64,000 nt of DNA, taken from positions 1-64,000 of the forward strand of contig NZ_PQGA01000022.1 in assembly GCF_002917095.1 (NCBI RefSeq), given 5' to 3'. The notes under the pieces were generated by a model. That model ran no database searches, was not told the origin of the DNA, and saw only the letters and a list, made by a program, of their open reading frames with translations. Shown here in pieces: positions 46,118 through 53,572 of this stretch (within the stretch, counting starts at the first letter, position 1; every line of letters starts with the position of its first letter). The DNA is from Paraburkholderia eburnea. Lineage in GTDB: Bacteria > Pseudomonadota > Gammaproteobacteria > Burkholderiales > Burkholderiaceae. Position numbers and translations under genes: made by a program.

Positions 46118-46139
46118 AGCGGGGCCTCACGGCCTCGCT
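46118..46139 (+). terminator. Hairpin after the siderophore receptor
   Basis: AGCGGGGCC, loop TCAC, GGCCTCGCT: nine pairs including one G-U, ten bases after the receptor stop. It has no clear T-run, so terminator function is uncertain. Confidence 0.4.
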
Positions 46140-46419
46140 AACTCAGCGTCTTGCGAGTTTGTGCTTTCGCCATCTATTTTGTTTATCGGATGCGATGGCG
46201 ACGCCACTCTGACTGGTTTATCGAGCCGGATCGCGGATACCGTCGATAGCCATGCGTGGCGGGACTTTGGAGCATGCAATCAGCCGGAATTCCGGGCGCT
46301 TGCCGGCCTGACGAAGACGCCATCCACACGGCATTCAGGTTTACCCTCGATGTCGAGGAGCCGTGCGTTTTTTGTATCGTTGAACCTAATGCAGAGCGCA
46401 TGGTTCACGGAGAAAACGC
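46140..46419. other. Intergenic DNA before the MFS gene
   Basis: No gene, clear promoter or repeat was seen beyond the preceding hairpin; ACGGAG near 46410 is a usable Shine-Dalgarno for the next gene. Confidence 0.5.
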
Positions 46420-47733
46420 ATGTTCAAGTGGTACACCGAGCTGACGCAGCCGGAAAAGCGGACGTACTGGGCGTGTTTCAGCGGCTGGGGTCTCGACGCG
46501 ATGGACACGCAGATGTACGCGCTCGCGATTCCCACGCTGATCGCCTTGTGGGGCATGACGCGCGGCGAAGCCGGCTTGCTGGGGACGACGGTGCTGATCA
46601 TGGCGTCGCTTGGCGGCTGGATCGCGGGCATTCTGGCCGATCGTTACGGGCGCGTGCGCATCCTTCAGATCACGATTCTGTGGTTTTCGGCGTTCACGCT
46701 GCTGTCCGCCTTCACGCATTCGTTCTGGCAACTGATGTTCACGCGCGGTCTGCAGGGGCTGGGCTTCGGCGGCGAGTGGGCTGTAGGCGCGGTGCTGATC
46801 AGCGAAACCATCCGGCCGCAGGTGCGCGGCCGCGCCGTGGGCTCGCTCCAGGCGGGGTGGGCCGTGGGTTACGGCGTGGCCGTGCTGCTCTCGACGCTGA
46901 TTTTCAATACGCTCGAACCGGCGCTTGCCTGGCGCGTGCTGTTTGCGATTGGCCTGTTGCCGACGCTGCTGGTGCTGTGGATCCGGCGGCATATCGAAGA
47001 AGCGCCGGTATTCGCCCAGACGCGCGCCGCATCCGCCGCCGACCGCCCGGGCATCTGGGCCGTGTTCGCGCGCCCGCTGCGCGCCACGACGCTCAAGGCG
47101 ATTCTTCTCACGTTCGGCATCTATGGCGGCAACTACGTGATGATCACGTGGCTCCCCGCGTATCTGAAACTCGTGCTGCATCTGTCGATTACGAACGTCG
47201 GCGGCTATCTGGCGATCAACATTCTGGGCTCGTTCGCGGGGGCATTCCTCAATGGCTGGATGGCCGACCGCTTCGGACGCCGCCGCACGTTCATCGTGAT
47301 CGCCTGTTTGCAGGCCGTGGCGGTCGCTATCTATACGCTGACGCCGATCACCTTGCCGGTGACGCTCGTGCTCGGCTTCGTACTCGGGACGCTGCAATCG
47401 GGCACGGCTGCGGGTACCGGCGCGTATCTGGCGGAGCTGTTCCCGACGCGTATCCGCGCTTCGGCGCAGGGGTTGTGCGGCAACGCGGGCCGCGCGGTCG
47501 GCGCGATCATGCCGACGCTCGTGGGTGTGCTGGGCGCGCGCGTCGAGCTTGGCGCGGCAATGGGGCTGTGCGCGTGCGCGTCGTATCTGCTGGTGGTGAC
47601 GGCGGCGCTATTGCTGCCGGAGACGCGTGGACGCAATCTTTCGCAGGTTGATGGGGATAGTGATGTTGCGGCTGCGGCGGAGGCTGGAGAGGCGCCGATG
47701 CGCAGCGTGCCGGTTCACGGCGATGTGCGCTAA
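46420..47733 (+). CDS. MFS transporter (NanT/AAHS-like acid:H+ symporter)
   Basis: 437 aa, 12 helices. N-terminal FKWYTELTQPEKRTYWACFSGW (in part), the loop 2-3 motif GILADRYGRVRIL and helix 4-5 GLGFGGEWAVGAVLISE resemble the sialate/aromatic acid:H+ symporter groups. The long C-terminal tail is polar. It is the last clearly host-type gene before the prophage. Substrate unknown. Confidence 0.87.
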   Translation: MFKWYTELTQPEKRTYWACFSGWGLDAMDTQMYALAIPTLIALWGMTRGEAGLLGTTVLIMASLGGWIAGILADRYGRVRILQITILWFSAFTLLSAFTHSFWQLMFTRGLQGLGFGGEWAVGAVLISETIRPQVRGRAVGSLQAGWAVGYGVAVLLSTLIFNTLEPALAWRVLFAIGLLPTLLVLWIRRHIEEAPVFAQTRAASAADRPGIWAVFARPLRATTLKAILLTFGIYGGNYVMITWLPAYLKLVLHLSITNVGGYLAINILGSFAGAFLNGWMADRFGRRRTFIVIACLQAVAVAIYTLTPITLPVTLVLGFVLGTLQSGTAAGTGAYLAELFPTRIRASAQGLCGNAGRAVGAIMPTLVGVLGARVELGAAMGLCACASYLLVVTAALLLPETRGRNLSQVDGDSDVAAAAEAGEAPMRSVPVHGDVR

Positions 47734-47918
47734 GTCGGAAGCAGGCGAAAATTTACAGGGGGCGATAGCCGGTTGCGTGGTGTCGCCCAAGCGCTCGTTC
47801 AGGCAGAACAAAAATTTCCGGGCGTTGGGGGATGCTATTTTGAGGGTTTTGGTGGGTTTGTGTTTTAATTTTACATAATATAATAACTAGTCTTTTGAAA
47901 CGGCTAACTTAGCTGGCG

Positions 47919-48248
47919 TTACACCTGTGGGAGCCAAGCCCCACAAGCGTTAGCGGGTAGCGCCAGCAGACGAAAACCCTTGGAAAAAATTTCCAGGGCG
48001 TGCATCCAAACGCCTCGCGTTTCGGCATCTTTCGCGCTCTCAACGCGCGCAGAAGCAATCACTTCCAACGGATCAATTCCGAGAATCTCTGCGACGCGAA
48101 TGCAGGTCTTTTCATCGAACACTGAGCGGCCAGTTCGATAGCCGCTGATCGTGGAGCGGGTCACACCCAGCGCCTTCGCGGCCGCGTAGTCAGACTGCAA
48201 ATCGAGCCGCGCCTTCGCGGCGTCGAGCCATTCAATCGTGGTTCTCAT
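47919..48248 (-). CDS. Prophage repressor-like HTH protein
   Basis: 109 aa. N-terminal helix-turn-helix: SDYAAAKALGVTRSTISGYR, followed by VAEILGIDPLEVIASARVE, typical of small phage-associated XRE/DUF3693-like regulators. It is divergent from the early operon, the place of the P2 C repressor. A perfect inverted repeat lies between its start and the early promoter. Probably keeps the early genes silent in the lysogen. Confidence 0.75.
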   Translation of the reverse strand: MRTTIEWLDAAKARLDLQSDYAAAKALGVTRSTISGYRTGRSVFDEKTCIRVAEILGIDPLEVIASARVESAKDAETRGVWMHALEIFSKGFRLLALPANACGAWLPQV

Positions 48249-48274
48249 TTAAAAACCCCTTACAAATCAAATTC

Positions 48275-48292
48275 AACCTTGGCGTCAAGGTT
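48275..48292. promoter_or_regulatory. Repressor operator candidate
   Basis: AACCTTG (48275-48281), GCGT, CAAGGTT (48286-48292): perfect arms. It overlaps a minus-strand TTGACG (-35 type) for the repressor gene, so autoregulation is plausible. Confidence 0.6.
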
Positions 48293-48346
48293 AGTCGAAC
48301 GCTCGACCTGCTGCAACGTTGGTCTAATTTGAACGTACGAGTTGTC

Positions 48347-48376
48347 TTGACTAGTACGAGTAAGATCAACTATTCT
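48347..48376 (+). promoter_or_regulatory. Candidate early promoter
   Basis: TTGACT (48347-48352) and TATTCT (48371-48376) with 18 bp between, about 120 bp ahead of the first early gene and about 55 bp right of the operator. Confidence 0.4.
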
Positions 48377-48493
48377 CCGTCCGTCGCCCTTGCACCTGGC
48401 CCTCAACCCCGCCAGTGCTGGATTTGCTACCCGGCCGCAGGGGCGATGTTTCGCAGAATTCATCGCTCTTGGGGTTGAGTAGGGGGTCGGAAA

Positions 48494-48727
48494 ATGCAGG
48501 TTTCGCAGCAACAATCGGTTACAGCTCTCACTGGTTCGCAACGATTCGCGGCAGTCAATAAGGGTTCGATCGCAGCAATTCGCACCCGTCGCAACTGCTC
48601 TCTGAAAACCGTCGCGCCGGTTCACCCGGCGGCACTCGGCGGGTTCACCATCGAAGGCCCGTTCTATCGTCGACCGTCGCGCGTAGCTCGTGCGCTCGAC
48701 CGCTTTTTCTACTGGCTGGGTGCGTAA
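48494..48727 (+). CDS. Small early phage protein, unknown
   Basis: 77 aa, MQVSQQQSVTALTGSQRFAA at the start, basic, no recognised domain. GGGGG precedes the ATG at good spacing. First gene of the early operon; six bases before the next ORF. A DNA-binding or Cox-like role is possible only by position. Confidence 0.6.
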   Translation: MQVSQQQSVTALTGSQRFAAVNKGSIAAIRTRRNCSLKTVAPVHPAALGGFTIEGPFYRRPSRVARALDRFFYWLGA

Positions 48728-48732
48728 TCGCT

Positions 48733-49017
48733 ATGCGCAAGGCAACCGCTTTCGACGAAATCGCGGGGCGCATTGAAGACGGCGATATCGGCTATGCAGG
48801 CGATTCGCACCTGTCTTTCAAGCCACAGCCCGCGCCTAGCGTCGCGCATATCCGCGCTACGGCGCGCGGCGATGCAGAGCTGTCCCGCATCAAATCCATT
48901 CTCACCACGGCCAAGGCAGCGTACGGCGCGGCGCAAAACACGACGCCGCGCCGCGTGAACGTGACACCTGATGCGTATTGGGCTGCAATCTCCCGCACCG
49001 TGCGGGGTTTTGCGTAA
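48733..49017 (+). CDS. Small early phage protein, unknown
   Basis: 94 aa, charged and Ala-rich, no recognised domain. Its stop overlaps the start of the replication gene (TAATG), so it is translationally coupled with it. Confidence 0.6.
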   Translation: MRKATAFDEIAGRIEDGDIGYAGDSHLSFKPQPAPSVAHIRATARGDAELSRIKSILTTAKAAYGAAQNTTPRRVNVTPDAYWAAISRTVRGFA

Positions 49018-50888
49018 TGCTCGGCGCAAACGACGTATGGGCCGCAGGCCTCGTCGCGCCGTTCCCGCGTCGCTGGCAGGCCAACATGATGCGCGAGTGG
49101 GATCGCCGCCGCGCGTCCTTCAATTCGAAGAAGGTCACCGCGCAGAATGATGCGCAGCGCGCAGCGAACGTCGCTTTGCGCGAGACAGTCGCGACGCTCG
49201 CCGGACATGCAGTAAGTGACGAGTTGCCCCTCGACGCGCAGGATCACGACGTAATTGCATACGCGCAGGAATGCGCGGAACAGGCGCGCGTGCGCCTGCT
49301 TTCGCTTGCCGCGTGGCAGGAAGCAGGGCGATGCGGCACACAGGCGGCCGGCATTACAGCGGTGGAACTGGCACCGCTTGAGACGCAGGAAGCGCGCACG
49401 ATGCTCGCCAATTTCTGCGAGTCGCGCAGCGTGAAGCCAGCAACGGGCCGGATTTCAGACGAAGGCGCTGTGCGCCGCATGATCGCGCCGAAGTGGTGGA
49501 CGATGCGCCTGCGCCGGGCGCACGCGCGCGCGGTTGAATCGGCCGCAATCGACTTCGGCCTCGTGAACCGCACGCGCGACGTGTACGTGTCGAATGAAGG
49601 CCTCACCGCGCGCCGCGCGCAGAACGACCGCAATGCGCAAATGCTAGAAAGCACGATCGCGCGTAACCTCGACACCGACCAGGAATTCACGCTTGCCGAG
49701 CTGTCGGCGAAAGGCCCGGCAAACAAGGCCATTCGCCGCGCGGAGCTGATGACGCGTATCGCCGGCTTCGAACGCATTGCGATTGCCTCTGCGCATACCG
49801 GCCTGTTCCTGACGCTCACGTGCCCTTCGAAAATGCACGCCTTCAAGATGTCAGGCGCGCGTGCGATCCGAAACAAGCGTTACGACGGGACGAAGCCCGA
49901 CGAAGCCCAAGTCTATCTGCGCGGCGTGTGGGCGCGTATTCGCGCATCACTCGCGCGCCGTGGCATCACGCTCTATGGCTTTCGCATTGCCGAGCCGCAA
50001 CACGACGGTACACCGCACTGGCACCTGCTCGTGTTCTACCAGCCGGCACACGATGAAATCGTTGAATCGACCGTGCGTCGCTACGCGCTCGAAATGGACG
50101 GCGACGAAGCCGGCGCGCAGGAGAAGCGTTGCGATTTCAAGCGCATGGATGCAGCTCTAGGCACGGCCGCAGCCTATATCGCGAAGTACGTAGCGAAGAA
50201 TATCGACGGCTACAAGCTCGACAAAGACCTGATCGGAAACGACGCGCTGGAAACGTCTGCGCGCGTCGAAGCGTGGGCGTCGCGCTGGCGCATTCGCCAG
50301 TTCCAGCAGATTGGCGGCCCGCCGGTGACGATCTGGCGCGAGCTGCGCCGCGTCGAATCCGTTCCGGCCGACGCGCCCGCGCATGTGCGCGCGGCACACA
50401 ACGCAGTGAACCGCGTCGCCAAGCTGGAAGGGCGCGAAAACGCGTCAGTGGCCTGGGATCACTACGTCAACGCGCAGGGCGGCGTGCATTGCGGCCGCGA
50501 CTACCGCGTGCGCCTGGCCACGTTTCGGGATGGCTCGCGAACGGCCTACGGCGAAGAGTCGGCCGCGAAGCCGGTCGGCATCGAGTATTTCGAAATCGCC
50601 AAGGTGCGCGACGCGATCGGCAACTGGATCGACGTTTTGCCGCGCACCGTGACTGTCGATTCGAAGCGATATCAGTGGGAAGTCGTGCGCGCGGGATCGC
50701 GCACGCAGGCTGTGGGTTGGGAGCGCGCGCTGCGCGCGCCTTGGACTCGTGTGAATAACTGTACGCGACCGGCCGTAGAGCCGGATTTTCAACACCATAC
50801 GGCCGCACCGTTCGATGACGAATTCGACGGCGCAGCCATGAGTTTCGCCGGGGGCGGCGCAATTTGTACTGACCGGAGACCGGAATGA
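49017..50888 (+). CDS. Replication initiator endonuclease, P2 gpA-like (HUH)
   Basis: 623 aa from the ATG at 49017, which overlaps the previous stop. P2 gpA nicks the origin and drives rolling-circle replication. Visible motifs: HUH-type GTPHWHLLVF (about residue 335) and the tyrosine segment AAYIAKYVAKNIDGYK (about residue 390). N-terminal MLGANDVWAAGLVAPFPRRW. The gene overlaps the following zinc-protein gene by four bases. The origin of a gpA-type phage normally lies inside the gene itself; I could not locate it. Confidence 0.88.
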   Translation: MLGANDVWAAGLVAPFPRRWQANMMREWDRRRASFNSKKVTAQNDAQRAANVALRETVATLAGHAVSDELPLDAQDHDVIAYAQECAEQARVRLLSLAAWQEAGRCGTQAAGITAVELAPLETQEARTMLANFCESRSVKPATGRISDEGAVRRMIAPKWWTMRLRRAHARAVESAAIDFGLVNRTRDVYVSNEGLTARRAQNDRNAQMLESTIARNLDTDQEFTLAELSAKGPANKAIRRAELMTRIAGFERIAIASAHTGLFLTLTCPSKMHAFKMSGARAIRNKRYDGTKPDEAQVYLRGVWARIRASLARRGITLYGFRIAEPQHDGTPHWHLLVFYQPAHDEIVESTVRRYALEMDGDEAGAQEKRCDFKRMDAALGTAAAYIAKYVAKNIDGYKLDKDLIGNDALETSARVEAWASRWRIRQFQQIGGPPVTIWRELRRVESVPADAPAHVRAAHNAVNRVAKLEGRENASVAWDHYVNAQGGVHCGRDYRVRLATFRDGSRTAYGEESAAKPVGIEYFEIAKVRDAIGNWIDVLPRTVTVDSKRYQWEVVRAGSRTQAVGWERALRAPWTRVNNCTRPAVEPDFQHHTAAPFDDEFDGAAMSFAGGGAICTDRRPE

Positions 50889-51151
50889 CGACCATGAAAA
50901 TCGAATGTCCTTGCTGCGATGGCGAAATCCACGCTCGGCACACGGAAGGTCTGTCGGACACCATGCGGCGCATGTATTTCGTCTGCGAGGACTGCGGCTA
51001 TCGCACGCCGGCTGGCTTCGAAATCCTCTTTTCGCTGTCGGCGTCCGCGAAGCCGCGCGCCGACGTATCGCTCGAAGTCAGGCCGTCGCCACGGCTTCGC
51101 GGCGGCGTCAATGCGCGCACGACGCGCGCGCTCGCGAGGGCGACATGTTGA
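50885..51151 (+). CDS. Ogr/Delta-like zinc-finger transcription activator
   Basis: 88 aa starting MTTMKIECPCCDGEIHARHT, with C-x2-C ... CEDCGY: the four-Cys zinc site of P2 Ogr and P4 Delta, which activate late promoters. It overlaps the gpA-like gene by four bases, in the early region. The C-terminal half is basic and without match. In P2 the ogr gene lies at the other end of the late region. Confidence 0.75.
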   Translation: MTTMKIECPCCDGEIHARHTEGLSDTMRRMYFVCEDCGYRTPAGFEILFSLSASAKPRADVSLEVRPSPRLRGGVNARTTRALARATC

Positions 51152-51360
51152 GGTTCACCATCAAATGCCCGCATTGCCAGTCGCACGGCATCGCACGCGG
51201 CATCGAGAAGGTATCGCCAACGTCGTGGCTGCTCGATTTTCAGTGTGACGACGTGACATGCGGCCACTCATACCGGACGCGAATCGACATGTTTCCGCCG
51301 GAAACGCCGATACCGCGCCGCGTACGGCGCGAAACGGCATCGCTGCAATTCAACGAATAG
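51145..51360 (+). CDS. Second Ogr-like zinc protein
   Basis: 71 aa starting MLRFTIKCPHCQSHGIARGI, with CPHC ... CDDVTCGHSY, again a four-Cys/His Ogr-like site. Overlaps the first by seven bases. Two tandem Ogr-like genes suggest separate late-promoter specificities or a duplication with drift. Confidence 0.7.
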   Translation: MLRFTIKCPHCQSHGIARGIEKVSPTSWLLDFQCDDVTCGHSYRTRIDMFPPETPIPRRVRRETASLQFNE

Positions 51361-51434
51361 CGCGCCGCGCGCAAGCACTCTGGCCGATTTCGCCTTGATA
51401 TGGACCCAATGTCTCATTCTGCTCGGGGGAGCAT

Positions 51435-52079
51435 ATGGCAACGAAAACAGTAGTGGTGGGCAGCTCGAAGGGCGGCACGGGGAAATCGACGACCTCGCTC
51501 CAGTTCTCAATCGGGCTGGCACGCGAAGGCGCTCGCGTGTGGCACGTCGACGGCGATCGCCAGCAAACCAGCGTTACGGCGATTACTTTGCGGGCAGAGA
51601 GCGGGCGGCCAACAATCGCGGCATCGGCGTATGCCGATGGCCGCACGCTGCGCACCCAGGTGCTCCAGCAGCGTGATGCGTATGACTATGTGGTGATCGA
51701 CGCCGGCGGCCGCGATTCGAGCGCGCTGCGCGCCGCTCTCACGGTCTGCGATGCCGTCGCGATTCCATGCCTTCCGCGCACGTTCGACGTGTGGGCCATG
51801 CAAGACATGATGCAGCTCGTCGACGAGGCGCGAGCCGTGCGCGAGCTAACCGCCTATGCCTTCCTGAATGCCGCCGATGCCGGCGGCGCAGACAATCGCG
51901 ACGCCGCAGCAGCGCTCGCAGAATTCCCACAAGTTGAGTTGCTTCCTTTCCGCCTGGGACGGCGCAAGGCGTTCGCGAATGCCTGCGGTGCCGGCCTGCA
52001 TGTCGAAGAAATGCCGCGTCGCGACCTGATTGCGTGCGCGGAAATTGATCGTCTAACGGCCGCCATTTTCGGCCTTTAA
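51435..52079 (+). CDS. parA: ParA/ParF-type partition ATPase
   Basis: 214 aa with no N-terminal DNA-binding domain, the size of type Ib (ParF) proteins. Deviant Walker A GSSKGGTGKS (residues 9-18), YDYVVIDAGG as switch/Walker B and LPRTFDVWAMQDMM later. It drives segregation of low-copy plasmids by patterning on the nucleoid. A strong GGGGGAG precedes the start. It is followed by a repeat-rich gap and a ribbon-helix-helix partner gene. Its presence implies an extrachromosomal phase or ancestry. Confidence 0.9.
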   Translation: MATKTVVVGSSKGGTGKSTTSLQFSIGLAREGARVWHVDGDRQQTSVTAITLRAESGRPTIAASAYADGRTLRTQVLQQRDAYDYVVIDAGGRDSSALRAALTVCDAVAIPCLPRTFDVWAMQDMMQLVDEARAVRELTAYAFLNAADAGGADNRDAAAALAEFPQVELLPFRLGRRKAFANACGAGLHVEEMPRRDLIACAEIDRLTAAIFGL

Positions 52080-52083
52080 GCAC

Positions 52084-52147
52084 ATATCAATTTGCCATCG
52101 TAACGATATCGGTCAGATGGCAAGTTGATATCAAACTGATATCAACT
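52084..52147. repeat. Candidate centromere/operator between parA and its partner
   Basis: ATATCAATTTGCCATC (52084-52099) and GATGGCAAGTTGATAT (52116-52131) are inverted arms with 15 of 16 matches. Their 16-bp centre contains CGATATCG. Two further TGATATCA palindromes lie at 52126-52133 and 52137-52144, the last ending just before the ribosome site of the partner gene. The dense ATATC symmetry is what a ribbon-helix-helix partner protein would bind. Confidence 0.7.
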
Positions 52148-52158
52148 AGGGGGAGAAA

Positions 52159-52401
52159 ATGGCAATCACGAAACGGCCGGACGCCTCGAAACAGGCAAGC
52201 GATGCGGAGAAATTCATCGCGGGTGCGCCCGATGCATCGCATGTGCCGGGCGCGTCGCCGGGCCGCCGGCGGAAAGAGGTGATAAGCCCGAGCGTCGACG
52301 TCGATCTGTTGAAGCGATTCGACACCCTCGCCGCCGAGCTGGGGCTATCCCGTGCTGCGGCGATCAACCTCGCGATGGCGAAGTTCATCGCTTCGCAGTG
52401 A
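52159..52401 (+). CDS. ParG-like ribbon-helix-helix partition partner
   Basis: 80 aa. A flexible basic N-terminal half (about 35 residues) and a C-terminal ribbon-helix-helix (EVISPSVDVDLLKRFDTLAAELGLSRAAAINLAM, quoted in parts). This is the architecture of ParG, which binds the centromere and stimulates its ParF partner through the unstructured arm. AGGGGGAG precedes the ATG. Its size and position after parA support a type Ib-like system. Confidence 0.82.
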   Translation: MAITKRPDASKQASDAEKFIAGAPDASHVPGASPGRRRKEVISPSVDVDLLKRFDTLAAELGLSRAAAINLAMAKFIASQ

Positions 52402-52445
52402 ATCGGTCGCGTCGCGTGAGCAATCCAACATTTGTCCGATGTTTA

Positions 52446-52512
52446 CGTTACGATTCGCTTCCAAATCTTTCTTGGCATTACAAGTGCCAGAACAAACAAG
52501 AATCGTTACGAT
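52446..52512. repeat. Direct repeats CGTTACGAT downstream of the partition partner
   Basis: CGTTACGAT at 52446-52454 and 52504-52512; the reverse complement ATCGTAACG occurs in the centre of the parA-partner gap (52097-52105). Three copies around the partner gene suggest partner or initiator binding sites. Confidence 0.55.
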
Positions 52513-52525
52513 AGACCGGGGTTAG

Positions 52526-53116
52526 ATGATCGTGAAAGAGGGGCGACACTTGGATTTAGGTTGCGGAATGAAACCCCGCAATCCGTATGGTTTTACGGGG
52601 TTGGCCGGCATTGACGTGCACGGCGGCTTTTTGGAAGAAAGTCCGTTCGAATACCGAAAGGCAAATCTCGCGCTGGAGTCAATTCCGTTCGAAGCGGACT
52701 CGTTTGACTCGGTTTCGGCGTTCGATTTCATTGAACACGTTCCGCGCCAACTCGCTGTGGACGGGCAAATACGTTTGCCGTTTGTCGAGCTGATGAACGA
52801 GGTTCATCGCGTGCTGAAACCGGGCGGCAAGTTCTATGCGATGACGCCGGCTTTCCCGTCTCCGAAGGCGCTGGTCGATCCAACCCATGTGAACATCATC
52901 ACCGAAGAGACGCACGAATATTTTTGCGGCGCGGCGGCGTACGGCCGAAACTACGGCTTTCGCGGAAACTTTAAACCCCTACGCGTTGAATGGGTCGCGG
53001 AAAAAAACGCACATATTGCCGGACGTTCGTTCCGAAAGAGCGTGCGGAATCTGCATCGGCGTTTCTTTAAAGGCGGCCTCTCTCATCTTCTGTGGGAGCT
53101 GGAGGCGGTCAAGTAG
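52526..53116 (+). CDS. Class I SAM-dependent methyltransferase
   Basis: 196 aa. SAM-binding motif I LDLGCG near residue 10, an acidic GIDVH after strand 2, and post-I/II FDFIEHV and EVHRVLKPGGKFY. No base-recognition domain or DPPY-type DNA motif is visible, so the target is probably a small molecule, lipid or glycan rather than DNA, although this is not certain. It is an accessory (moron-like) gene between the partition locus and the defence pair, and a good terminator follows it. Confidence 0.8.
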   Translation: MIVKEGRHLDLGCGMKPRNPYGFTGLAGIDVHGGFLEESPFEYRKANLALESIPFEADSFDSVSAFDFIEHVPRQLAVDGQIRLPFVELMNEVHRVLKPGGKFYAMTPAFPSPKALVDPTHVNIITEETHEYFCGAAAYGRNYGFRGNFKPLRVEWVAEKNAHIAGRSFRKSVRNLHRRFFKGGLSHLLWELEAVK

Positions 53117-53190
53117 GGGCGCAGGTAGATTGCCTTGTGAAATCGGACTGCGCCGATAGCGTAGCGCCTTACCAGCATCGAATCCATCAG

Positions 53191-53222
53191 GCCGCCTGCG
53201 TAGAAATACGCGGCGGCTTTTT
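53191..53222 (+). terminator. Rho-independent terminator after the methyltransferase
   Basis: GCCGCC-T-GCGTA, GAAA loop, TACGC-GGCGGC, then five T. Strong stem with one bulge. The opposing minus-strand ORF ends at its right edge. Confidence 0.8.
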
Positions 53223-53539
53223 CATTCCTTGGATTTGGTGTTGCCCTTTCGCCGCGCCGCTTCTAGGCCTGCCACAATTTCATCGACTGCCGCCTGCTGC
53301 CTCGGCGTGGGCGGATCGGTCAGACATGGTTCGGCCGCAAGCTCGCGCTCGAAGCATTCCTATACTGTAGACGGCACAGCTCCGTGTCCCTCACCGATAA
53401 AAAGCCGAATCTGGTTCGCGCGCCGGATCGTTGAGCGTAGCCGATGTATTTCCCAAAGCAACTCAAGCACGAGCGGAGTGGGGCTCTCGTCCCAAATTTC
53501 CGCGAGTCGGACGGCGGGCAAGGGTGGGCGGTGGCGCAT
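53222..53539 (-). pseudogene. LexA-box gene of 105 codons interrupted by one in-frame amber
   Basis: From the ATG at 53539 one frame reads MRHRPPLPAVRLAEIWDESP, continues to VPSTV, hits TAG at codon 60 (53362-53360), and continues in the same frame as ECFERELAAEP ... NTKSKE to a TGA at 53224-53222. Both halves look like one natural charged protein, and the second half has no start codon of its own. A canonical LexA box lies 18 bp upstream of the start. Position and orientation fit the SOS-controlled tum antirepressor of phage 186, which suggests an inactivated or read-through induction gene. No homology is claimed. Confidence 0.6.
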
Positions 53540-53556
53540 GAGTAATTCAACATATG

Positions 53557-53572
53557 CTGTATGGATATACAG
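53557..53572. promoter_or_regulatory. LexA (SOS) box
   Basis: CTGT-ATGGATAT-ACAG, an exact CTGT-N8-ACAG match, overlapping a minus-strand TATACT (-10 type). It sits directly upstream of the minus-strand ORF starting at 53539. Confidence 0.75.

Noticed and set aside
46161..47651. A 496-codon plus-strand frame overlapping the MFS gene
   Set aside because: Arg/Gly/Ala-rich out-of-frame shadow; the frame from 46420 has clear MFS motifs.
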